DNA of 64,000 bases from Spongilla lacustris (taxonomy: Eukaryota; Porifera; Demospongiae; Spongillida; Spongillidae), in assembly GCA_949361645.1 (NCBI GenBank), contig OX442435.1, forward strand, positions 4,388,220-4,452,219, written 5' to 3'. The notes under the pieces are model-generated. The model ran no database searches and was not told the origin of the DNA. It saw only the letters and a program-made list of their open reading frames with translations. A program made the translations under genes and the position numbers. Every line of letters begins with the position of its first letter. The first letter of the stretch is position 1. Positions 43,531 through 54,970 of the stretch are shown here, in pieces.

Positions 43531-45451
43531 CATAAAAATTACGACCTCTGCAGAAAGAATAAACACAACCCCAGATGGTATAAGAGCTTCCTCACAGTTT
43601 CAATAGATAATACGTCACCCCAATAAAATATATATTGAACAGAAAATAAACCATCACAAAGCCAGTGGAAAACAATGCTACATGTACATTGAAAAGATAT
43701 CAGCTGTTTAGAAGAGGATTGTGTTGCTGCCAACTGATGAAATGCCAAAGAAGTATCAGACAAGTCTGACGTACATTTACCAAGTTGAAGCTGCTCTGGA
43801 AGCCACCAGTGATGTATACTTGTTTTCGATGTTAAGCCAGAGTTCAAAAGTGACTGTTACTTACATACATGTATACTGGGTTCCAAATGAGACCCGCTGA
43901 AGATGATGAAGAAAATGAAATCAAATCAACTAGTTGAGCTTTGTGACCACTTTTGTCTTAGTGTGTTTGCTTTATTATGTACATTAGGACCCACGGTAGT
44001 GGGTCCTATGTAGAATTGGCTTCGTGGGCGTGGTTTTCGATCGAGCGTTTTAAAACGGTAACGAAACTGCCTTTACTCGCCAGCTCGCATATAATCCATC
44101 ACAAACACGACAGATATGCACATATAACGTGAGCTTCGCTATACAGTGCCGTTTACGTGGAGTGACAAGTCGGTACCAAAATTCCGCCATTTAATTTTTG
44201 TTCATCTCTTCCTCCTCCTCCGTCGTCTTCCGTTCATCATGTATAACGCGACAGGAACGTCGTAAAAAGACGAGATTAGCTTCAAAAAGTTGCGTTTGAT
44301 TTCCAAACGTGCCCTTTCATACAAATAAGACCTACAGTTGTAAGCTGGTGATGAAATGACGCGAGCAGGTGTAATTCATTATCGGTGAAAATTCTCGATT
44401 GCCTAGCAGTATGCAATCTGACGTCACATAAGCGTCTTAATTTACTGTTGCCAGGCTACTACAATTAACGTACACAGCTGCAGCACAGGCGGTTCTAATA
44501 ATTCAGCAAAGGACCAAGCCAAAGAAAACGGCTCGTTTCGGTTAGCAAGGAGAACTATATAGGTAGGCCTATCAACAAAATAAAAAGAGCATCTTACCGT
44601 TAACCATACAACTTTCATCAACCTTACCACCATGTAACAGTGTTCTTTAAGGAGGGAGGGTTTCCCCCTCCCTTACCCTCCCCTTTTTATTCCTTTTCAT
44701 GGAGTGTTGGTTACATCCGTTATTTAGTAAAAAAGAAAGTGAGGAGGGTGAGGGACCCCTCCCTCTTACATAAAGAGTCAAGTTAAGTCCCACAAGCAAT
44801 AAATAATTACGTAAAAGCATATTGGGGAGGGGGGGGGGGGGGAACTGCATAAGTGCCCCTCTATCTGTATCTTTTGGTTCAAATTAAAGCTACAACTATC
44901 TACTATATACCTATTGGGGTTTAGTGAATCGACTAACGCGGTTAATATAGAAGCCTGAAACATTGGACCCGGTACTTTGGGCCCGGTTCTAATTTGCCAG
45001 TATGCTTCAAGTAGTTATTCCTTCCAACCCCAACCCCAAAACGGATTCTACGCAGTTCAGTGAGTGTATCGGACTAATACAATACCCAGAAACCCTTTGG
45101 CATACCCACCGGCAAAGCCTATGTATGTTTACCTTAAGGTCCTATACGGCCACCTCACATGTCACTCGATTCCGACAAATCGCGGTGGTGATACGCTGCC
45201 AAACAACAATAGAAGCAATAGTTGTTCCTTTAAACAACACCTAAAACTGAACTAGTCCATATAAAGATTGCTATTTTCCACACGCTTATCTACAGCTGTG
45301 TGTACATGTATTGTTCACTGATACGCAGCAGCGCAGCTGCCATTAGTAATTTGTAACCAAGCAACCTACGCGCGCGCTCCGTTAATTGCATAAAATAAAA
45401 AAGCCTTGTCGTAGCCATGATCACTCCTGGCAGAGAAAAAAGAAATAGGGG
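43531..45451. other. no firmly supported gene
   Basis: Possible minus-strand exon near 43847-43790 (NSGLTSKTSIHHWWLPEQLQ before GTAAAT) without a partner. A short minus-strand frame at 45415-45290 starts MATTRLFYFMQLTERARRLL after an acceptor-like CTGCCAG (42 residues), unverified. 44640-44770 holds two related G/A- and C/T-rich tracts in inverted orientation. A 13-G run is at 44828-44841. Confidence 0.3.
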
Positions 45452-45752
45452 TACAAGTAAATCAAAAACTTCTCTATCGAGAAAATGATAGGTAGGATGT
45501 AGGATTGGTGGTGCAAAAAGCAAGGAAACAAGGTACAGTGTGTTAAAGTGAGGTTTGGTAGGATCCTACAACTATAACAGTCCTACATTTGCAAATAGGC
45601 TTCTTCATTTGCAAATTCAGGACTGTAAGTTGTAGGACCCTACCAAACCTCACTTTAACACACTGTACCTTGTTTCCTTGCTTTTTGCACCACCAATCCT
45701 ACATATCCTACCAATCATTTTCTCGATAGAGAAGTTTTTGATTTACTTGTGT
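45452..45752. mobile_element. 301-bp palindromic MITE
   Basis: The left half ('tctctatcgagaaaatgata', 'ggattggtggtgcaaaaagc', 'acagtgtgttaaagtgaggt') is mirrored almost perfectly by the right half, with a short loop near 45590-45605. A related palindrome is at 50432-50700, in the intron of the signal-peptide gene. Confidence 0.88.
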
Positions 45753-46971
45753 ATATAGAAGTGCTACCTACTCCTATTTTATCATGCAAACAATTGTTGT
45801 AAACATTGTACAATAAGCAAAATCAGATACCAATTGCCTTTATAGGGTCAGAAAGTTATATTGGGAACTTTTAGTGATGATGTATATATACCTCACAGTA
45901 CTACATCGTTTAAAACCATAACCGTGCCAATTTACTATTGACTACCGCGTCTCCTTTTTTTTGGCTACAAATCATCCATTATTGTTCATAATATGAACGA
46001 TATCTACACATATGATATACCGTTGTACTGCATTTCTCACACTCTTTCCAGCTATATTAATTTTGTAACTTAAAAACCTATTTCAAAAATTCTCGTAAAG
46101 TACCTACTTTTAGTGCATTCATCGATATCATGGTGGAAAAACTCCAGAGACCCAGTTCTTCTGTTCCGCCTTTACGATAAACCAAACTAATAATATGAGT
46201 TGTACTGTTCATGTTTGAGGACTATATGTTGGCGGTAAGGCGCGAGAAAGAGTTCCTGCTGCCCACGTTTTGGGGAAAGTCCGTAACAAATAAATGCAAA
46301 GCCATGTATGTATGTACACATGTAAATTCATGTCACAAATAAACTCATTTACACATACAAGTGGATGACACATGATCATTACAACTGTGACCTCCTCCTG
46401 TTATTACTTGAACTGTATCTGAATCTGAAGTGGTAGTGTGATAAAAAATTAAATTAACATGGTAGTCTACTGTGACAATCAGGCAAGTATCACTAGTGTG
46501 ATGCATACAGCTGCAAGTTGTTATTATTTGTTTGGTGATAAGTGGCATCTGAGTATGTACAAGGGAAGTAATTTTTGAAGAACAAGTATGTATAGTATAT
46601 AAATGCATGTGTGTGTGTATGCGTTCATGTATGTATATGTGTGGTGTGTTTAAGAGAGGTCTAGTGGGTTCTGCTTGTACATATATGTTTATCCCTCCCT
46701 CTGTCCTCATCTTCCTCATCTCCCTCCCTAAATTTGCTAACTCATATTTAGGTCCTTTAAAAAAGAACTTCATTGTACATACCCAAATGCAAAGTGACTG
46801 TTCATCAGGTAAATGCCAAAACAAGTGTGGGTTTGTGGGTGTATCATGCATACACACATGCACAAACATACACACACAGCATTTTATTAACTAACAGGTT
46901 AGAATATTAACATGCTTACAATATGATAAATCCGTGTGACAGACAACAAATACATGCTTCCAAGCATACAA
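45753..46971. other. no supported gene
   Basis: AT-rich with a short TG-rich stretch near 46605-46645. The minus-strand frame of 176 codons (46345-46875) is without motif or splice support and has low-complexity HTH/IHT stretches. Confidence 0.4.
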
Positions 46972-48345
46972 GGGAGACACCACACTAGTGTGCAAGGGAC
47001 ATACCCCACAAGCGTACAAGGGACACACCCCACAGGCGTACAAGGGACACACCCCACAAGCATACAAGGGACACACCCCACAAGCATACATGTACAAGGG
47101 ACACACCCCACAAGTATACAAGGGACACACCCCACAAGCATACAAGACACACCCCACAAGCATACAAGGGACACACCCCACAAGCATACAAGGGACACAC
47201 CCCACAAGCATACAAGGACACACCCCACAAGCATACAAGGGACACACCCCACAAGCGTACAAGGGACACACCCCACAAGCGTACAAGGGACACACCCCAC
47301 AAGCGTACAAGGGACACACCCCACAAGCGTACAAGGGACACACCCCACAAGCATACAAGGGACACACCTTACAAGCGTACAAGGGACACACCCCACAAGC
47401 GTACAAGGGACACACCCCACAAGCATACAAGGGACACACCCCACAAGCATACAAGACACACCCCACAAGCATAAGGGACACACCCCACAAGCATACAAGG
47501 GACACACCCCACAAGCGTACAAGGGACACACCCCACAAGCATACAAGGGACACACCCCACAAGCGTACAAGGGACACACCCCACAAGTATACAAGGGACA
47601 CACCCCACAAGCGTACAAGGGACACACCCCACAAGCGTACAAGGGACACACCCCACAAGCGTACAAGGGACACACCCCACAAGCGTACAAGGGACACCCC
47701 ACAAGCGTACAAGGGACACACCCCACAAGCGTACAAGGGACACACCTCACAAGCGTACAAGGGACACACCCCACAAGCGTACAAAGGACATACCCCCCAA
47801 GCGTACAATAGACACACCCCACAAGCATACAAGGGACACACCCCACAAGCGTACAAGGGACACACCCCACAAGCGTACAAGGGACACACCCCACAAGCGT
47901 ACAAGGGACACACCCCACATGCGTACAAGGGACACACCCCACAAGCATACAAGGGACACACCCCACAAGCGTACAAGGGACACACCCCACATGCGTATAA
48001 GGGACACACCCCACATGCGTACAAGGGACACACCCCACAAGCGTACAAGGGACACACCCCACAAGCGTACAAGAGACACACCCCACAAGCGTACAAGGGA
48101 CACACCCCTCAAGCGTACAAGGGACACACCCCACAAGCGTACAAGGGACACACTGCACATGCGTACCAAGGACACACCCCACAAGCGTACAAGGGACACA
48201 CCCCACAAGCGTACATGTACAAGGGACACACCCCACAAGCATACAAGGGACACACCCCACAAGCATACAAGACACACCCCACAAGCATACAAGGGACACA
48301 CCCCACAAGCATCAAGGGACACACCCCACAAGCGTGCACAAGGGA
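46972..48345 (+). repeat. 24-bp minisatellite, about 57 units
   Basis: Units 'gggacacaccccacaagcgt' plus 'acaa' (gcgt/gcat variants) run for 1.37 kb with occasional 20-23 bp units and a few TGTACAAG-type inserts. Because 24 is divisible by 3, frames stay open on both strands for hundreds of codons (8-residue repeats such as GHTPQAYK and, antisense, CGVCPLYA). These are not annotated as proteins. Confidence 0.97.
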
Positions 48346-48496
48346 CACACAGCTTTCCAGATGGAGTTACCCAGACCCCTCACTGCCAGCAGGAGAGCTA
48401 CAGCTGCCACATAACCAGGGATCAATGTGACCCCCATAATAATGCCAATGGAGATGCCAGACAACCCTCACACTTTAAATGGAGTCTTCAAATATT

Positions 48497-48674
<178 letters not shown>

Positions 48675-48823
48675 CCACACAGCCTAGTATTAGCTCACTC
48701 TTTTAAAATAGGCCTACCCGGTTCTTGCGCTTATGTACGCAATCGGAATATGGAGTACTATTAAAACGATTGGACACACACCAACATGTCATTACCGATC
48801 TCCAATGAGTTAGATCGTTGAAC

Positions 48824-49671
48824 CATAGATATTAGAGGTAAGGGATTGGAAACCGCGCACGTGCGCCATACATTTCAATGGAACGTACAATCCTGGCAGT
48901 TGCTAATTGGTAAGTCTGACGCTTAGCCCCCAAGAAGTCTATCGTAAAGTTAACTTGAGGCACAAACAGAGAGCAGGAAAAGATAGAGCATATTTTGCAG
49001 ATTACAGAGAGCTAAGAGTTATATTTTTAGTACCTTCCTAAAGGGAGTTACTAGACTTGGCGCACTTCGAATCCATTTTCAAACTCTCAGACGCTACGCC
49101 CGAACAAAGCGGCGTAACGGTGCGGCGTTAGGATAGGCAGATAGAGCACAGTATTTTACGTACCACAGTATAGTTTTTACTCTGTGAATGTGTCACACTC
49201 ACCAGAAATAAGTAAAAGTTTGATTTGTGACCAGGTACGAAACTCTCAGACATAGCGACTGTAGCTTTGTCGTCAAAATTACAAGACTTGGTTTCTAGAT
49301 AGCTAGATGAATATTACGTGCCAACGGATAGTTGGTTTGCTGTCAATACGTATTATAGAGGAGATAAAAAATTATAAAGTTAAACCTTACAAACCCGATC
49401 TCAATTTACATTATACATCATGTGTCTTATGGCAGTTACGCTGAATGCTTTCTCTCAATACAGAATGTGTGATCATGTGAAAGATCTAGACACTAGTTTA
49501 GATTAAGCCAGTGTCGCACAAAACATGCATTGAAGGGACTTGTAGTGAGGATTCCAAGGGATAGCGGATAAAGTGGTAGTGTTTTTCTCTGTAAAGGCCT
49601 GGGTACTGGAAATGCCAGGAGTGTACCTGTTGATTGGTGTTGATTGGGTTGGTTTACCTCTAATATCTATG
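48824..49671. mobile_element. 848-bp non-autonomous TIR element, second copy of the 7-bp-TSD family
   Basis: It begins CATAGATATTAGAGGTAAGG and ends, on the minus strand, CATAGATATTAGAGGTAAAC. GTTGAAC is duplicated on both sides (48817-48823, 49672-49678). Ends, length and the 7-bp duplication match the element at 5124-5965, while the interiors look largely unrelated. No transposase is seen. Confidence 0.88.
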
Positions 49672-50263
49672 GTTGAACAGCTGTTCAGACGCGCACGGCG
49701 CACTACATGGCATTGAGGCCTGGAAACGAGAGATGGGCGGACATAAATTGCTAGGGTTACCATACAATAAAGCACCGTGTGAACGCGCCCATATATGGGC
49801 ATGGCGTACAATTTAGGACCTAAACAATGGTTTAGGACCTAAACAAAGTGTTTAGGACCTAAACACTCGTCGTGTTCGGCGTACTGATAATTTTGTCAGA
49901 ATCCGGACTCAGAAATTTCCGGATGTTCGGCTATCATACGTACGACGTTGACTATACACAATCATTTATATATTACGGAACTTACGGATGCCCAAAACCA
50001 CACGTTTCGTATTTAACACGCTAGCTACAGGAAATGCAGGATTTGCGACAATACGTATTCAGCCCACTGAACCGCTGTGACTAGTGTAGAGTTTAATAGT
50101 GGTGCAGCCAAAAAAGGCGATCTGCGTTACGACGAACACCTGTGAGTATTGTAAATAGGATATTTTTTAAACAATGCATGTGGTGAAATTTGATCAGACC
50201 TTCCGGAAATGCTTCATTACTACAAGGAATGCGAGGTCAATCAATCACGCTAGCAACTACATG
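49672..50263. other. no gene; small triplicated palindrome, then promoter region
   Basis: 49813-49868 contains 'tttaggacctaaaca' three times at intervals of about 20 bp, each a near-palindrome. The rest leads to the TATA box at 50264. Confidence 0.5.
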
Positions 50264-50270
50264 TATAAAG
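50264..50270 (+). promoter_or_regulatory. TATA box upstream of the signal-peptide exon
   Basis: TATAAAG lies 52 nt before the ATG at 50316, a spacing like that in the secreted-protein gene at 3.2 kb (58 nt). Confidence 0.5.
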
Positions 50271-50315
50271 ACGTGTAAAATCCTGCGTCTGCGTAATTGT
50301 ATTCCTTATTACAAA

Positions 50316-50385
50316 ATGTTTCTTGCTCTGACGCTCTTGGGCATTCTACCTGCAGCAGTTTCCTACTGTCCGAATTATAAACAAG
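50316..50385 (+). CDS. signal-peptide first exon of a secreted protein, paralogue of 38577-38649
   Basis: MFLALTLLGILPAAVSYCPN then YKQ and a phase-1 split Gly codon before GTACGT. The N-terminus is a good signal peptide. The pattern hydrophobic stretch, CPxYxx, split Gly equals that of the minus-strand exon at 38649-38577, so the two genes are paralogous, about 12 kb apart in opposite orientation. The intron begins with a MITE (50432-50700). No second exon is recognised in the next 1.5 kb, so it could be a truncated gene, or the rest may be short and cysteine-rich and escape notice. Confidence 0.48.
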
Positions 50386-50431
50386 GTACGTTTTGGTTAG
50401 TCAGTGTTTTAATGTGCTCAGTTTTAGGGTG

Positions 50432-50700
50432 TACAAGATATAAAAAACAAAGTTAGTGCATGGTATATAGGATTTGAAGGCAATGGTGGTGTAAAAAGAA
50501 AGGGAACAAGCTAGCTAGGGATTCAGTGGAGATACAATGATTAAGCAACATATAATAGTAATGACGTTCTGTACAGTGCTAAGTATATAGGAATAATCAT
50601 TGTATCTCCACTGAATTTTTTGTTTTCTTTTTACACCACCATTGCCTTCAAATCCTATATACCACTAACTTTCTCAGAGAGAATGTTTTGTATATCTTGT
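50432..50700. mobile_element. 269-bp palindromic MITE
   Basis: 'acaagatataaaaaacaaag' and 'gcaatggtggtgtaaaaaga' on the left are mirrored by 'tctttttacaccaccattgc' and 'gttttgtatatcttgt' on the right. It resembles the palindrome at 45452-45752 in layout (TGGTGGTG(T/C)AAAAAG). Confidence 0.85.
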
Positions 50701-50801
50701 TTTATAAATAAGTGACTACTATAGTATATAGGTGTACATGTAGTACAGTGTAGAAGTAAATACGATTGTACGATAAAATTCAGCCGTTGTAATTCCCATG
50801 T

Positions 50802-51158
50802 TTATTGCCTATATAGCAACACAATGTTTACAGTTATGTTACCGCATTTGCACTGAGCTGTTCCATTAGTTCCAAACTCGCGCGCCGAGCTTTCCCTCTT
50901 AGAAGCTCGTTTCTCGTCTGAGTTCAGTTCATAACGTCGCTTCTTAGAAGCTCGCACCGCAACAGAATTCTTTTCCTGTTGCCACCTCTTAGAAGCTCGG
51001 TTCGACTCCAGATTTGCTCTGTACATATCATGAGCAGACGCCCGCCTTTATTCAGCATCAGCATCGTACCGAACTCAGGAGGACTCTAACTCATAGTCTC
51101 GATTTAGGAGGTATTCCTCTCGTCGCTCAGCTTTCCTCTTTCGTAGCCGTTAAGGCAT
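50802..51158 (-). pseudogene. decayed basic-repeat ORF of mobile-element type
   Basis: From an ATG at 51158 the minus strand reads MP, a stop, then RLRKRKAERREEYLLNRDYE, with three in-frame stops (TAA, TGA, TAA) before an open stretch from about 51027 to a TAG at 50802-50804. That stretch has the repeated RASK(R/K) element four times (ANLESNRASKRWQQE, VAVRASKKRRYE, DEKRASKRESS). Such Arg/Lys/Ala repeats with a spacing of 17-19 residues are known to me from the N-termini of large mobile-element proteins in invertebrates (Helitron-like and similar), but the assignment is weak. It ends with CKCGNITVNI. Confidence 0.4.
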
Positions 51159-51995
51159 TTTGACAAAAACAACTTCGCTAGATAAAAGTGGTGAGCAAAA
51201 CTAAAAACACAAATGAAACTCACACCTGTTCCATGCCAATCATACACAATACACAATTCTGAAACATTGTCATGGAAACGGTTTTAATATAGCTAACTCT
51301 ATATTACGTAGCGATTACGTACTGATATCTTGGCGCGCAAGAACAGCTGCAAATTACGTATATTGATTACATGCTTTATTTATATACCTGATACCTGAAG
51401 ATGTATTGTCAGGAATTTCTACGATTTTTGGTGTAACTGGCGCTCTTTAAAACCTTTCCTATCTCGAGTTATACTCACCCATAAAGACGACGACGACGAC
51501 GACGACGACTATACACGATTGTATGCGGCTGGAAACTAAGTCAACAATTAGATCATTTACGGTATTACCACATATTTCTAAACTGATGGCTCATTATAGA
51601 CATCTGATGTTTAAAAGCAAATCATGACTCACCAGAACTAGCAAATCAAAAAGCATTCCTTTTCCTGTTATGTCCAGTCAATGCGCACGATTGAAATTCC
51701 ACATCGATAGCATGCGCATACCGTTTAGCAAGGTCACGCGATACGTATTTAGAAGGAGGGCGTTACTAAATTCGACGACGTAGCCTTTGGTGACTGAACT
51801 GAAAGGTAAGAGTACTACAGCGATGCTCAGGAGGCATGTGGCTACCAGAATTTACTAACCTGAAGTGCATGGCAACGCATTTTCTGTCACCACGAACAAG
51901 CTGAGCGTATTGCATGAATAATTGACGTAGGTTGTGGTTTTGCCCCTATACATGTAAACATTATAGGTATGGATTACAATTTCCATACATTGCAG
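51159..51995. other. no gene; (GAC)n microsatellite and a possible leader exon
   Basis: (GAC/ACG)n lies at 51487-51509. ACTGAAAG followed by GTAAGA (exon end 51805) could end a 5' leader exon of the RING gene that starts at 51996. Otherwise nothing recognised. Confidence 0.35.
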
Positions 51996-53880
51996 AGTGT
52001 GTGGACAGAGGCTAACGAAGTACAGGGCAAATAAAAGAACCAGCTCTGAGTGCATAGCATTCTCTGCTGAGCTGAAAATAGCTTTTGACATTGACACATC
52101 TGGGGATGTCACCCTGAGATGTTCTGCATGCAATGTAAGCTGGGTATGTAGAGAACCATCTGTGCCATCACAAAGTGAGTGCTTCACAAATGAGAGGTAA
52201 ACACTTGGTAGAGGTCATCTTGAGAAGATTGCCCCTCCTCTAGTTCTCCATAGGAGCCTAGCCCACCGTTGGCAAGAGCTAACAACCTGTCAATGCTAAA
52301 GGAGCTGAAGTGTGCACTGTGCTCCAACACCCTCTCACAGCCGCTGGAACTGCTGTGTGGTGCTCCAAATGCCTCCGGGAGTGGATAGCAGCATATGATG
52401 CTATGAACTGTCCATGCTGCTCAGAGGACGGATAGTCCTCTGCTGCTCAGATATAGTCCCATGTTGCTCAGAGGATGGTCCCCTGTGGCTCAGAGGATGG
52501 TCCCCTGTGGCTCAGAGGATGGTCCCCTGTGGCTCAGAGGATGGTCCCCTGTGGCTCAGAGGATGGTCCCCTGTGGCTCAGAGGATGGTCCCCTGCTCCT
52601 CAGAGGACGGTCCCCAGCTGCTCAGAGGATGGTCCCCTGTGGCTCAGAGGATGGTCCCCTGCTGCTCAGAGGATGGTCCCCTGTGGCTCAGAGGATGGTC
52701 CCCTGCTGCTCAGAGGATGGCCCCCTGCTGCTCAGAGGATGGTCCCCTGCTGCTCAGAGGATGGCCCCCGGCTGCTCAGAGGATGGTCCCCTGCTGCTTA
52801 GAGGATGGTCCCCTGCTGCTCAGCGGATGGTCCCCTGCTGCTCAGAGGATGGTCCCCTGCTGCTCAGAGGATGGTCCCCTGCTGCTCAGAGGATGGCCCC
52901 CTGCTGCTCAGAGGATGGTCCCCTGCTGCTCAGAGGATGGTCCCCTGCTGCTCAGAGGATGGTCCCCTGCTGCTCAGAGGATGGCCCCCTGCTGTTCAGA
53001 GGACGGTCCCCTGCTGCTCAGAGGATGGTCCCCTGCTGCTCAGAGATGGTCCCCTGCTGCTCAGAGGATGGTCCCCTGCTGCTCAGAGATGGTCCCCTGC
53101 TGCTCAGAGATGGTCCCCTGCTGCTCAGAGGATGGTCACCAGAATGGTCCCCTAGTCAGACTAACATCAAGTGTGATAATGCTGCTGCTGTCAGATGTTC
53201 TGGAGCATTGTATACAGACTGCAGCAGGGATATTAAGGATGGTGGCTATGAAGAGCATGAGTGTGTACCAACACTTACACCTGAGGAGAAGCAAGCAGCG
53301 GGATTACTGAAGAGGGCCATCTCTACCAGTCCTGACAAAGCCATCATACAACTTGCTACAGGGGAAGCAGTTAAGGGAATGTCATTGACTTGTACCAAGG
53401 TTATGCTCACTTCTGCCAATGACATTCATGCATGTCACCGGAGCTAACCAGGAAACTACAGCTGCCTACTCATCATGGACTGAAGTTCAGGTACATGTAT
53501 TGCCGGCGATTAAGACTGGGCTTCCCATACCTTGGAATGCACTGAGGCTTCTAAGGCAGTATGTCACAACATACGGCAAAGGCTCAATTCTAACTCACTG
53601 GTGTTTCAGGTGGCTCAAATCATCAGGAAACTGTCTGGCTGGTGAGGAAAGGATGCACCACATATCCAGCCAAATTGTTGGCGATAACCCCAAAGGAGAA
53701 ATAGCCCCCTTTTCAGGGGGCCAAATCAATTCGTGCCAAATTCTTGGCTTCACATTTGCTCCAATCCACAACCACATGCAGAACCTGATGCGCATTGTGC
53801 AAGAACACTTACTAAGTATTGAGCCACAATTGGTAGCTGCCATCCCCTCTGCAGCCAAGAGAGTAAAGAATAAATACTAA
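51996..53880 (+). pseudogene. RING gene resembling the RAG1-N-terminal-like (N-RAG-TP-type) family, frame-broken
   Basis: Exon 51996-52134 (TTGCAG/GTAAGC) reads VCGQRLTKYRANKRTSSEC, then ELKIAFDIDTSGDV and CSACN, an N-terminal zinc-binding block. After a 119-nt intron, exon 52254 on (CCATAG) gives LKELKCALCSNTLSQPLELL then CG. The frame slips at about 52358-52361 and continues CSKCLREWIAAYDAMNCPCC then SED. Together this is a C3HC4-like RING. A 22-bp minisatellite follows (52450-53140). The C-terminal part is coding-like in two frames: GGYEEHECVPTLTPEEKQAA with LLKRAISTSP (to 53447), then AIKTGLPIPWNALRLLRQYV and SSQIVGDNPKGEIAPFSGGQ to the stop at 53878-53880. The order zinc block, RING, LTPEEK, GLPxPWNxLR, IVGDN is what I recall from the invertebrate RAG1-N-terminal-like family; this was not checked by search. 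At least two frameshifts and a stop after SEDG mean it is probably inactive. Confidence 0.6.
52450..53140 (+). repeat. 22-bp minisatellite grown inside the RING gene, about 31 units
   Basis: The unit contains CAGAGGATGGTCCCCTGCTG. It starts right after the end of the RING exon, whose last codons (TGC TGC TCA GAG GAC) are the unit's own core, so the array probably arose from it. Early units carry TGTGGC, later ones TGCTGC. Three units (66 nt) restore the frame, giving a 22-residue peptide period. Four single-base-short units near 53040-53110 shift the frame. Confidence 0.95.
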
Positions 53881-54804
53881 TTCAGTTTAAGCTCAATGTA
53901 TTTACATACGAGCATGGAGTCAAATTTAGACCAAAAGAAATGTAAGGCTATATTTTAAACGCTCTGTTAAAACCTAACTTCATTGCGCAAATATTAATGC
54001 CCCCACCCCCAAAAAGACAACAAAATGGTGGATTTTCAAAGGCTAGGAATCTACTTCAGAAAATGCGTTGCCACTAACCTGTACCAAAATACGACAGTAC
54101 AAACAACTAACTTTACCGTGATAGCTTTGGCATGTTCCATCTCAGTTACCGAGCGTCGTTGTCGTTTTATGAACACATGTAGTCGGTGATCGCCGTGCGT
54201 AAGTCGATATGTTTGAAGAACCAGGGCCGACAGTTGGCAACACCAGTCCACGTGATTTTTGCTTACAATATAGTTCAAAGGTGTTTATCACTGCTAGTAT
54301 GGTTTTGATTACGTTTTATGTACCTCGTGCACAGCTGGCATCGGTTGTCAGGTTCGTTGCTATGGGTGTACGTAATCTTTCGGGGCGTACATGTAGAGCT
54401 TAGTTTCCACAGAGCAGACCACCGTGACTATCGACAAATTACGGTCTGGGAACGAGAAATACGAGCATTTTTTGTTCTCTTAAAGTAAACAAAACATGAA
54501 AATGATCGTCTTTCCATTGTGAATCGATAGCAATAAAGAGCTACACTATCCGCTTCTCGGTTCGTGAGTTATACGCGGGACGCGGTTTTTAATGATTTCA
54601 TAATATGGCACAAATCCTATATGAGAGTTACTGCCGTAACTCTCGATAATCTTTTATTAACACTTTGGCGATCGCGATCAGCTATAATTCCAGATTCTTA
54701 ACCCAACCTTAAGTGATGTGCGTACGTACACTAGCGTTGTTTTTGTGAGAATAAAGCAATATAAGTGCGTAAAAAAAAAATCAAAGCAAACCATATAAAG
54801 TAGC
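53881..54804. other. no firmly supported gene
   Basis: An ATG at 54209 starts MFEEPGPTVGNTSPRDFCLQ then YSSK before a GTGTTT, which might be a first exon. There is no TATA box or partner exon. The rest is unrecognised. Confidence 0.25.
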
Positions 54805-54970
54805 TCCGGATTGGAAACCATCCCAATTAACACCAATCACGCCTGGCAGTTCCAGTACCCAGGCCTCTATGCTCTATCAGTGGCGGATCCGGGAGAGGGA
54901 GGGGGGGGGGGGGGAGATGTCTTTGGGGTCTATAGACATTCCCCCCCCCCCCCCCCCCCCCCCCCGGCCC
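54805..54970. mobile_element. fragments of two TIR families, with long G and C runs
   Basis: 54808-54870 ('ggattggaaacc', 'aattaacaccaatcacgcct', 'ccagtacccaggcct') matches the right end of the element at 48824-49671 in reverse orientation. At 54878 CAGTGGCGGATCCGGGAG, the end of the 38970-39763 family, follows, with a run of about 16 G (54899-54914) and 25 C (54941-54965). Confidence 0.7.

Noticed and set aside
46972..48345. CRISPR-like repeated structure
   Set aside because: The repeats are adjacent without unique spacers, and the window is eukaryotic with introns and LTR elements.
52461..53447. 328-codon frame taken as one complete protein
   Set aside because: Most of it is the 22-bp minisatellite; only the end (after about 53150) is gene sequence, which is described under the RING gene.
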